From NCBI GenBank assembly GCA_035041965.1, contig JAPYMA010001144.1:42389-106388 (forward strand): a stretch of 64,000 bases of DNA, in the 5' to 3' direction. Positions 1 to 10,394 of this stretch are shown piece after piece; positions within the stretch are counted from its first letter, which is position 1; every line of letters begins with the position of its first letter. The notes beneath the pieces were generated by a model. It was not told where the DNA came from. It worked only from the letters and a program-made list of their open reading frames with translations, and did no database searches. The translations under genes and the position numbers were made by a program. The stretch is from Anisakis pegreffii (taxonomy: Eukaryota > Nematoda > Chromadorea > Rhabditida > Anisakidae).

Positions 1-959
1 CTAATAATGAACGTGATAGTATCATATTTTCACTTAAATTATTCAAGTCCTTCTGCCTTCCAAGCAGCTAGTTATATAACCAGCTATGTACGTACTTCTG
101 ACTCTCTTCCGGATTGTACTATTCACAAATCGATACGAACGCCGGCTGCTCTTGCTAACCAACAAACGTCATTTATCCACGCATCTACATATTGAACCGA
201 TTCAAGAGCATCATCCAAATGAATGAAACGTTGCCGTTGTCATACGCTACACTCCTCCTCTTACCTTTTCTAGTTTTTGAACGACTTCAACATGAGTCTA
301 GCCCGTCAGATTTTTGATGGTGAAGTTTTGTTGAACTATTGAGTGCATTTTATTAATTAAACTGAACTTATTAAGTGCTTGACTGATTCGCAAAAAGATC
401 TGCTTTATCACAGTGACTATTTACTTGCTTTCGCCTTTAAAGATGCCCACAAATCCGTCATTGTCTAGTCATCTCACTGTTACTAATCATTTTTACCTTG
501 ATAATTATCATAAAAATGATAAAAAGCACATGTGAAATGATTTTTCGAAGAAGGTTCACAATAGAAATAGCATTGCTGAGCAGTCAATTCACTCGTTTAC
601 GTTACTTTTATGACATTACTTGATGCTTCGATTTGATCCGTATGATGAAGATTGCTTTTTTTGTATCCATCCATCTTTGCTTAAAGTCAGCTATTCATCA
701 ATCAATGAATCCAATCATTTGAATTTTCTTTTCTGGTTATTTGTCATGATACGAAACACTGCAGTAATGACCCTTGGTTATCGAGGACTACAGACTCAAA
801 TCATTCATATTCATATAGTTTTCTCAGTTGAATACTACTGAGATCATATTATCTACTCGAACTTATGAAATACCTCCCATTGTGACAGTTACGAGTCATT
901 TTATCTGTTAAGTACTCTTTTCTGATCCTCAACGCGATAAAAACAATTTCTGGTATAAG
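1..959. other. AT-rich DNA upstream of the first recognised GRAMD1-like exon
   Basis: No reading frame here resembles a known protein. It is probably intron of the GRAMD1-like gene, whose GRAM-domain exons should precede 960, but I could not identify them. Confidence 0.4.
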
Positions 960-3900
960 TATTTGACCATAATTTTCAATCTTCTCCATCATGTTCTCAA
1001 TGGATCACTGCCAGATGAAAGCATTGCAATCGACCGATCTTAGCTAATGATTTGGTCCAGAGCGTTATTCTCATGAATTTGAGAACATTTCAGTGCATCA
1101 ACTCAACTTGGGCAATCTCACCGAAGGTGTCTCGGAGGATGCCTCACTCAATAAGTTCGTCAAAAAGTTCAACAAGCAAAATGACTGAATTAATGATTGG
1201 GTAAAATATTGTGTATAAACATTGAATTTGGTAATAACTAGTCATACATATGAAGATATGAAGCCTTTCACAAACAGTCATCAGTATTGGTGTGCTCAGA
1301 AGTTCCATTCGAAGGCTCGCTCGCTCATGTATATTTGATAAACAGAAAAAATTGTTGAGTGAATCGACCACTACTCAAATTATGAAATCATTCAGTATTC
1401 GATTTGATGTTTGAAACGAAGAAAGTCGACTTCATAAATTTTAGATATTCAAGTACGGATTCAGTACCGAATAATTGTGCTTGTTTGGTCTCATCGGAAT
1501 GTGCAGATATGCTCAATGAAAGCAGTGATGATATGAGCAATATGTCTGAGGGCGAATTTGGTATTGATTAATGATTCGTTTTGAACTTAGAGAAAATTGG
1601 CACAATAATTGTTGCTGATAATTTTTACTGATTGCCGTATTCAGTTGTAGTTGTTTTGTTATTGTTATTATTATAATATTATTATCATTGTTATTAATAT
1701 TGATCATTATTTATTATTATTTTGTTGTTGTTAATTATTATTATTGTTATTATTATTACGTATTATTATTTATTAGCTATTATTAATTATTGTTGTTATC
1801 ATGTTTCGGGTCAGTTATGTTTCAATCAGGTAGTTGCGAAAAAAAAGTTACTGATTAATTTTGGGTGATAGGTATTACGGTCTGTTTACAATTGGTTATT
1901 GCTGGGATGGTAATACTGGAAAATTTGACAGATTCAAAAGTGAGTTGTCGATGTAAATCTCATTTTGGCAAAGTGCTTCTGGATGACGTGTTCCGTTTGC
2001 CCACTGAGCAGCTATTCACGATTCTGTTCTCTAGTATGCCCTGGTATGATCAGTTGTCGGATATCGTCAAAACAACAGGTCGCCATTTTCAATGACACTG
2101 TGTAGTGGCAAAGCACATCCACTGATTTGCGAATAACCGAAATCACTTGCACCATTCAGAGAAAAGAAATAAAATCTAAAACACTGTCCTGCAATTTCAA
2201 ACCTAACTCCCTCAGCAACTGGGATCAACTCTTTTAATGAGCACCACATGGGACGGCAATTTCGTAAAGCATATTCGTTACTGAAATATTTCCAAGTCTG
2301 TTTCATTGATTTGATATTTGTTGTTTATCGTATTTCCGCGGCTCAACTACAAACACAAAGCAGGAAGCGTCGTTGTAAAATCTAAGCGTGAAAACTACAA
2401 ATGTTATATTTACTTTCAACCGATTAATTGGAGTAATCATACGACCAATTGAATATAATTAAGTGTTGTTTTACTTTCAGCGCAGTCGCGACTGTTCGAG
2501 TCGATAAGCGGTCAGTTTCTCAGTACCATTTCATAGTATTTGTTAAAGCTCGATATAAGACTCAACGTGTATTTTTAAAATAGCGACCAAACTTGTGACA
2601 ATATGTCAGTGAAGCACAGTACGAGAAATGAGTTTGACAAGTAAATGAACATATTTTTTGCACTAGGTTGCGAAGATGATCATCATGTAAGAGATTGAAA
2701 TCAGCTCTCAGCAAAATGATATATATGCACATTGCTGAAGTGTTTATCGTAACGCTAACTACTAGAGTGAGTTCAGACTACTCGGCCTCTCCATGGATCA
2801 CGGATCGCACGAAGGCAACCATCTCAACGCGAACGGCTACGTATACGATGGCATTGAATCATGCAATGGCACCAAAAAGTACTACTGTCACTGAAAAACA
2901 AGTGAGGTGTTGGAGAGAAACTACTGAAAAGAGCAACTAGCTATTTCATTTGAAAGTTCATCGTTTATTTGAGCTGCTGTTCAGTTCTTAATATTTTCTC
3001 TATTCATCGGAAATCAACTGACAAAACTTCAGCCAGATATTTTTGTTTTGAGGTATGCGCTGAATTCGATCGTCTCAGTGATGGTTTCGTTGTTACGAAA
3101 GAAAGTCAAAATGCGGGCATACCCTATGCAGATAGCTTCCTCATTCAATGTACATACTGCATCACGAGAATCGGTTCTGTACATTCACGTCTTCGAATTC
3201 ACGGTGGTATCATTTACAAAAAGAGTATTTGGGGCATCGTTAAAGGCTAGTCGTATTTCAAGATTATTTCTTCTACCGAATATGCTGATCCATTGTGAAT
3301 TGAAAAAATTGTGAATTGTGAATTGAAAAATGAATTGAAAAAAACAATTGTGAATTGAAAAATGAATTGAAAAAACGATTGTGAATTGAAAAATGAAACT
3401 AAACGCGAATGCATTATTGCAGGATATATCGAAAAGAGCACATATGCAGGTTTAGAGGATCATTATACAGCACTTGATGAAGCGCTGAAAATTTATTGCG
3501 AGCAGAATGCTGCAAAAACTTCATTGCATTCATTTGACGACAATACCTCCACTCAGCATCCCAACGTTGACAATCAGTCAGCTGATCGTAGATCCATCTT
3601 AATGAATAGGTTCTTCTTGATATTTTACAATCAACTATTTGACTCGAAAACGAAATTGGCCGTTTCGTTGAAGTTATTGAAGTTTTCTTTGCAATTAACT
3701 TGAATAAAATCATTGAACAAATAATGGATGGGCGAGTTGTTATGATTTGAATGAATTATAAACATGGGGCAGGCAAGCGCTCATATTCCTTCTGCAAGTT
3801 GTCTTTTTGCAATTTGAATGTAATTCAACATCGCAGCTGAACCACCTCTGTAATCACTCGTCACTCGAACGAATATTATTGTTTGCCATTTCGCTCGTCA

Positions 3901-5481
3901 ACGAAAACTTTATTTTTGTAGTTGTTATTGCAATTTTCGTTTCGGAAATGCGTCATTTTTTGCAGGGTGAAAGGTCAACAGCATAATGGGACTCATATGA
4001 TAGGTTCACATTCAATGGTCGATAATAATCCTTCATTGTCTCGAGGTATATTCCAATTTTGCCAGAATTCTACTTTCAAAAGTTCCACAAAAACCAAATT
4101 CATTCATTCTCATCATTCAAAAAATTGCAATGAATCTCACTTGTTTCTTGAAATTGATTTAACTTATTGTTTTCATGCAAAGCGATCAATTTTTTTCACT
4201 GCGTTGATCAAACGTGAGGTCGTTTGTCATCGAACAGCTGCATAGCTTCAAGAAGTTAAATTTGATAGAATGAAACCGGTTAAAGTTTTAACAGCTTACT
4301 TTTAGATTTGCGCACACGCCTTCGAAACACTCTTACTGAAGAAGCACAAACGCAAACATTACCCGTTATTGCGACAACGGATTTATCTTATTATGCAAAA
4401 CTTATTATAACCTTGTATGTTTCATCTTCTTTATTCGATTACTTTTGTGAACAAATCTGTCAGATCCACACTCACTAATGCTTTCTTATCAAGTTATTAC
4501 TAAAATTTAGAAAAATGTATATGAGTTCTCAAAATTTTATGTTTAGATCTATGTGTGCAGGAAATAATCTGAGTAATTCCAGGCTCACAACACTCATCTT
4601 ATTACATGCATTCACGCTAATGAAATTATCTTTGACTGACGTGCCACAACGCTGCAACGTTGATAATCATTTTATGGATGCGTTTATCGGGTATAAAATT
4701 TTCTCATTGCTGTAACTGCGCCTATTGTTGGTAGTTCTTGAAAATTTGCTGTCTTTAATTGAGAAATTCATCGTAGGTACTAAAATTATTCTTACTATCG
4801 TAATGCATGTATGTGCTGAAGTTAAGGACGTAATTAGTTATAGTGATTCCGAATTTAATCTGAGCGGCTATGGCAAACAGCGATTCAATTATAGTAAGGA
4901 AAGAGCAACATTTCACTCAAAAAAAGCTGAATTGATGACAATGATGTATTAACGTTGCGACGTTTCAAATGATAAAAATCGAGTTGTTTTGTTCTTGTCA
5001 TAATCGTTCAGTGAGTGTAAAAAATAATACACTTTTTTGTTTGGATGATTCTTGAGGAGCCAATGTTATGAGCATCTTTTTAATTGCGCCAGATGCAACT
5101 GATACGTGATTTAATTGAACTAAGAAAACGTTACTTCAATTGAATCACATATCTTTGTGTACGATCGCTATTGACACTTTTTTCCGTTTAGAACAACTAA
5201 CTTTCATCACATTTTTTTCATTTATTATACATGGGCAAGCTTAAAAAATTTGAATATTCTTCACGCTGTTGGATTTCGATACGCCAACTTTTGAACAATC
5301 AATCATAGAGACAAAGCCTTTCAGAAATAGTGATTCTTCGGCAATCGCTGAATTGATGCGATTCGGGTCGAGCGCGGAAATACCACAAGATACAAGCGAA
5401 TTGAGGCAAACTATTGATCGTGTTCACACTGAACTCGCTCACGTTCGTCAGCTATGGCAACGTGCTAATGATCCATCTTAA
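960..5481 (+). CDS. GRAMD1/Aster-like sterol transfer protein, 5' incomplete
   Basis: Family role: Aster proteins sit at ER-plasma membrane contacts and move sterol through a VASt domain. Phase-consistent exons seen: 1094-1154, 1445-1560, 1932-2078, 2777-2901, 3053-3245, 3423-3609, then a last exon from about 5320 to the TAA at 5481. The VASt domain is clear: CKSHFGKVLLDDVFRLPTE, then NAGIPYADSF, RLRIHGGIIYKKSIWGIVKG and YIEKSTYAGLEDHYTALDEA, all in the family order. A possible exon 960-1020 (YLTIIFNLLHHVLNGSLPDE) resembles the end of a GRAM domain; the rest of GRAM is not found and may lie upstream. The family's C-terminal membrane anchor is not certain; 4583-4690 (RLTTLILLHAFTLMKLSL) is a phase-compatible candidate. 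The last exon gives an amphipathic tail ending RQLWQRANDPS. The intron after 3245 needs a GC donor. Family call is firm; both ends are provisional. Confidence 0.8.
1640..1800. repeat. Imperfect ATT-rich microsatellite
   Basis: Degenerate TTA/ATT/GTT trinucleotide runs within the intron between exons 1445-1560 and 1932-2078 of the GRAMD1-like gene. Confidence 0.8.
3246..3422 (+). other. GC-AG intron of the GRAMD1-like gene
   Basis: The conserved WGIVKG/YIEK junction is only kept in frame if the upstream exon ends at 3245 with donor AAAG|GCTAGT and the next begins after TTGCAG at 3423. The nearest GT donor (3239, ATC|GTTAAA) would shift phase and run into a stop in the next exon. Most of the 177-bp intron is an AT-rich minisatellite. 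Confidence 0.65.
3293..3395. repeat. Minisatellite of GTGAATTGAAAAA-type units
   Basis: Irregular tandem copies of a short unit (GTGAATTGAAAAA, alternating with AATGAATTGAAAAA variants) fill most of the intron between the two VASt exons of the GRAMD1-like gene. Confidence 0.8.
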
Positions 5482-7832
5482 TTAATCGATTAAAAATTAC
5501 TTTTGAACAACGTCAAAGGGCGAAGCACAAAAAACAACTGCTCTTTTTGCTTACTGATAATCGATTATCGATTCATTCAACAAATCTGCTAAAAAACAAA
5601 ATTGTACACTCATTTTCTCATCTGTGATTATTCTTTAAATTGCTTTCATTCCCTTGAAAATACTCTTTGTGATAGATATAAGAATTGTCTCATTTCATGC
5701 ATTTATTACACGAATGGCAAAAGAGACATTGTTTATTGTAAATGACATTTATCCATTCATCTGCCTTTTCCTATTAATAACTCTTTTCAAGTGCGTCACT
5801 GATCATTATTTATATACGTATTCATTTTATTGTATCAATATCGGCCGCACGCTAGGTTGTGTATGATTTCATATTTCTTATCTAAATCATGCATCTGTCA
5901 GTTGTTACTCACGAAAAAATTCGGGTAAGCCCATTCGTTGTCACAAGCAATGCGCATACCCATTTTTTTTCACACTCAAGCTGAAGCAGTAAACGAACCA
6001 AGTGCATGTTCGCATAACGGAAAATTGGCTTTTGCATTTTTTCAAAATTCATTTCTGCGATTACAACGCCAAAAATGTAGCCAAATTTTGACGTAATTGA
6101 TGAAACAATCTTTTAGTCGTATTTTTTCTCCTCTCCACTCAAACTGAAATGAACAACCAACGAAATCGGAAACAATCATCTTCACCCGTTTGTTTTGAGT
6201 TTTGCCAGCCTCTTTTGTTGTCAGATTTGAAATAGATAATCATTCAGCCATTATTATGCATGAATATAAAAACTGGTCTATTCGCATGATTGTTTATGGG
6301 AAATCGTTTCGTTTTATTCGGGTTCACGAAAAGTTTGATTGATATGGTGCAATATGCTAATCAAGTGGTAATTAAGTTATTGAATAAAGGAACAAATTTT
6401 ATTATCACGTAATAAAACGTTAATTATTTTAAACGTTAATTACATTAATTACGTTACAAAACATTCTTTGCATTAATTGTTAACTGCGTTGCGTCAATTA
6501 TCGTTAATTGCATTAATTTATTTAATCAGCAAATCAGCAAATCCAACTCATTACGAGTTTATGCCTCTCTGTGGATCGTTGGACAAGTGTTCAATTTAAT
6601 TTATGGATGCCTGAGTTTAATGGTTGTTTTGTGCCTGAGTTTAATTTTTATGGATGACGGTGAGCGGTTGTTTTGTCGATCGTTCTGTGCGATCGGCAAA
6701 ATGTTCGTCATTGTTGCGATGGCTTAACGGATTGTTGTTGGTATTCGGCTGGATTTAACTATGCAAATTATCTATGGCGCTCGTTATTGGTTGGTTGTGG
6801 CGTGCTTGATATGCCGATTGCTATGCATCTACTCGGTTACATTAATCGTTTATTACTGATAACGAAAGATTACTGATTCACTACTGATGGCTGTTCCAAA
6901 CAACTACTCTGAACGATCGTTGGACAAGTGTTCAATCGATCAATCGGAATGTATTTTCGGGCTCTTTCTGAGTCCCTCTCCCTAGAAATAAATGGGCATA
7001 TGGGAGAGTAGCCCAAAACCTCTGTACTTGCCAAATCAATAATTCAAGTTCGGATTTCATGAAGACAGATGATTCCAAACGCTATTATTGCTAGCTGCGC
7101 GGAAAGAAGAATGCCAAGGAAGGAAGAATGTGATATTAGTGATATTGCATTAATTATCAACAGTTTATTCGGATGATAAATGATTAATCAATCACTTACA
7201 ATAATATAGAAAAAGTAAAAGTTAATTATCGAAAATAATTGGGTACGTACAATATGAGCAATATGTGATGAGCAGTTGATTCATTTAAAAAGAAATAAAA
7301 AAGTGTCAATTAAAGAGAAGTAAGCGATTGATGAAATGAGTCATAGAACAGGTGATTCAGGACAAGCGACGGGCTTTGGTTGAGGCCTCGCGTTTGACGC
7401 TCTATAGAGTGGTGAATCATGAGGTACTGTTGGATCACCCTTCTTGAACGAGGACAGTCGCTGGGGGTCACTGCGATTGAATCCGCTCCTACATAACAAG
7501 ATCAATGATGAAAATGTGCATCATCCACTCACTTGCAAATTTTGCGAAGCTACAATGGCGATGAAACATGCATGGCAAAAATGGACGAACGGGTTCATGC
7601 GAACATTTTATTTTGATGCAAAACTCGTCAAGGATCTGATTATGAAATAAAGAGAGGCAGAATTGACAGTGTTAAGGAATGCTTATAAAAGTAAATGGTT
7701 GTTGGTGTAACAAAAGCTAAGGGATTGGTGCAACTGCTGACAAGCGACGTTGTAATCTAATTGATAAGCATAGTTCCAGTGTTTTGCTTAATAAATTAAA
7801 ATCTGCGAAGCAGTGATGAATTTTGCATATAA
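5482..7832. other. Intergenic, repeat-derived DNA
   Basis: No supported gene. 6410-6530 is made of repeated ACGTTAATT/CATTAATT blocks. A block reading GATCGTTGGACAAGTGTTCA occurs near 6575 and again near 6915 in the same orientation. Around 7080-7125 there is a fragment (TAGCTGCG.GGAAAGAAG) shared with 60267-60295. Frames at 6673-6876 and 7444-7650 show no recognisable domain and are probably transposon debris. Confidence 0.5.
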
Positions 7833-8116
7833 TTGTCGCGACTAGCGCGAAAAGTTTGCATAGAATGATGATAATACTAAAGGAGATAATTTTGAGGTAT
7901 TCTTGTGTGTTTATCTCTTTGAGATCAAACTTTTGTTAAAGATTTCGGACCGACGCGGAATCTAACTCACGCCCTCTGAACAAATCGGATCCTCAAAGCC
8001 CAGCGTCACACCAGTACACCATCGGCCCATTGCACGATGTTTCTTATTTGATTCAAGTACTACCTTTTTTAGTACTATCATCACTCTATGCTAGCTTTTC
8101 GCGCTAGTCGCGACAA
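7833..8116. mobile_element. Non-autonomous element with 48-bp terminal inverted repeats
   Basis: The first 48 bases (beginning TTGTCGCGACTAGCGCGAAA) and the reverse complement of 8069-8116 match at 44 of 48 positions. The element is about 284 bp and has no coding capacity. Its centre holds a tRNA-like sequence on the minus strand. No convincing target-site duplication was seen beyond a possible TAA. Confidence 0.75.
7947..8028 (-). repeat. tRNA-like sequence (class II, SINE- or pseudogene-like)
   Basis: Read on the minus strand, the ends GGGCCGA and TCGGTCC can form a 7-bp acceptor-like stem with one G-T pair. A-box-like (TGGTGTACTGG) and B-box-like (GAGTTAGATTCC) motifs are correctly ordered, and the 82-nt length suits a class II tRNA with a long variable arm. 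The anticodon stem pairs poorly, so a working tRNA is unlikely. A diverged copy is at 21231-21305. Confidence 0.5.
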
Positions 8117-9796
8117 TAATCAGTTTTTAATTATTCGATAACTGCCTAATCTCATCAAAAGTACGAGTGAAATTGCTCGTCACAAAAAACACTACGTGAT
8201 AGGACATCATAATTTTGGAATAATCAATTCCTAATGCAAACAAATATTCATGATTTATTGATGTTCCACAAATTCAGTAGAAATAGTTGTGATATCGTCT
8301 TATCGATTATGAGTATTGAAAGTGAAAAAATCACCGTTACACTCAATTATCAAGAAGAATAAAAAATTGCTCGAATAGCAAAAGTGGTGCATTTTCACGA
8401 CTATGTCGAAAATTTTCAGGGAATCATCACCCACTGAATATAATCAGGCTTTTTTGAATGACAAGGGATGTATCTGATAAAGCTAGTGATAAAAATGCGT
8501 TCATTATTGGGTTAATTGAGGTGTATTCTTAAAGGACAAAGCCTTGCAAATTGAATCGATCATATTAAAACAACAACATATAAAAGCAAACAGTTCAGTG
8601 ACCGTACACAACGTTGTTGATAATGATATAGATGAAAATAAAAAGAAATCAATTGTTACTGCCAAAAACTACTGAGAAGCGGCCATCCGAAAGAGCGTCA
8701 AAAATTCAAAGCGATGAATAGCGTGAAGCCGAGACAGTGAATGCCATTAGAGACTGCTGTCAGTCAAACGAGAATGGTTGTATGAAACGATGAGGATGGA
8801 TTATTGCTAAGAAAAAGAAGGAAGTTAGGAAGGAAGGAAGGCTCACAGATCGTTCGCATCTGGTAGCATTGTGGCATCCTCGTCATAGTCCTTAAGCGTC
8901 GTATCCAGATCGTCGAAGTCCATTTCATTAGCCTGAGGGACACTCGCTAAGTCGTTGGTATCAAATGATTGTTTGGCTGTGAAATACGTTGTACTACTAG
9001 AAGTCGACACCTACGATTGAGATGAGATATGCGTTTCATCTCATGTCCTCCATCCTGATCTCCCTCACCCACAAACACAAGTTCACAACATCACTTCTAA
9101 TCTATTTAATCATATCACCTTAATTTTATATCTACTTCATTGAGGAGAAGAAAGTTAAAAAAAACTTAAGATTGTTTTTTTAAAATATAAAAATGAATTT
9201 CATTCATTTTAGGAGAAGAATATTACATACTAATTGTAAGGGCATCCCAGAACAGAAACATCGCTTTTTTGAAATCTAGACAAACTTTTATTTGATAAAC
9301 CTATTAATAGACAAACATATTTATTTGCTATTTTATTTGACTACAGACGGACTAGAATATGTTTACGTCAGTTTTTTATCCTCTTCAATTTCAATGTAGT
9401 TCTTCATTCAAGGTGCGTAAGCAAACCCAATGAACACGCACTCATGCGAAATTGCTTTCGGATGGCCAAGCAAAGCTTTCAGATTCAATTAGATTCTCTC
9501 TGTTACCTTCTGTTGAAGTGGCGAATTATAGTAGGGGCGATCGAGCGATTGAGTTGGTTCAGGTAGGTCGAAGTTATTGACCAACTTCGATGGCTTCTCA
9601 ATGATAACTGAAATAAGGTTAAGAATCGATCATAGCTGGTTAGTTGACTCAATGCTCGTAACGAATTTAGTGATGAGAACACAATGTGATTATTCCGAAG
9701 GTTCGGTTTAATCGTCTTATTCGTTGATATGATTAGAACATCGATTCTATTGCTTTAATGAGGAATTATTGAATGTTTAAAACGCATCCATTAATG
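8117..9796. other. Intergenic DNA without recognised genes
   Basis: No frame here resembles a known protein on either strand. It contains a purine-rich stretch around 8815-8845. I see no RNA gene or ordered repeat. Confidence 0.5.
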
Positions 9797-10302
9797 CACG
9801 GTTTCTCAACCAGGGGCGCTTGCACCCTTTGCGGGTACGAGATAGTATTCCAAGGCGTGTTCGGCAATGAACATGTTTTCAACAATTTATAAAAAAGACA
9901 CAAAATGTGCTCATCCCATTCACGACAACATACTTATGCGAGTTAGGATTCAGTGCCCTCTTGTCATTCAAGACAAATCGTTTGGGTGCACACGCTGACG
10001 TGCGGATTGCTATCAGCAATGAAGTGCCTCGCTTCGAGAAATTTTGCGACAGTAAACATGAACAAAAGAGTTTTAAACATATCAAGAACTTTCACGCATC
10101 GATGAAACTTTATCGTGAGTTTATGCAGCTATAACTTTTTTATAATATTTTTTCTTTTCCAAACGAGCATATTTTATGTCATCAAAAATTAATTATAAAA
10201 GATTTTTTATCTTTATTTTTAAATAAACTATTATTGTGAGAGGTGCGAGGACATGTTAAAATTCTTAAGCGGTACGGGCGGAAAAAAAGCTGAGAACCAC
10301 TG
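9797..10302 (+). mobile_element. hAT-superfamily element relic
   Basis: The left end CACGGTTTCTCAACC and the inverted right end CAGTGGTTCTCAGC form imperfect terminal repeats of the hAT type. The flanking 8-mers CATTAATG (9789-9796) and CATCAATC (10303-10310) agree at 6 of 8 bases, as expected of an aged 8-bp duplication. Inside, 9907-10134 encodes PFTTTYLCELGFSALLSFKT and a following HADVRIAISNEVPRFEKFC, matching the C-terminal dimerisation region of ZBED/Zaphod-like hAT transposases. Only this C-terminal end remains, so it is a 3' fragment or internally deleted copy. Confidence 0.8.
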
Positions 10303-10333
10303 CATCAATCATTGACGTTGATTTTGGATTTAA

Positions 10334-10339
10334 TTTATT
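10334..10339 (-). promoter_or_regulatory. AATAAA polyadenylation signal of the CASPR-like gene
   Basis: AATAAA on the minus strand about 55 bases beyond the TAG stop at 10395-10397. This supports 10395-10456 as the terminal exon. The hAT relic begins a few tens of bases further on. Confidence 0.5.
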
Positions 10340-10394
10340 TTAAACAAATATAAGTAATTCACATGAAAAACTGGAATATCCAGCTGTAAAACCA

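Noticed and set aside
7947..8028. Functional tRNA-Ser or tRNA-Leu gene
   Set aside because: Anticodon stem does not pair properly and the sequence is embedded in a repeat; kept as tRNA-like only.
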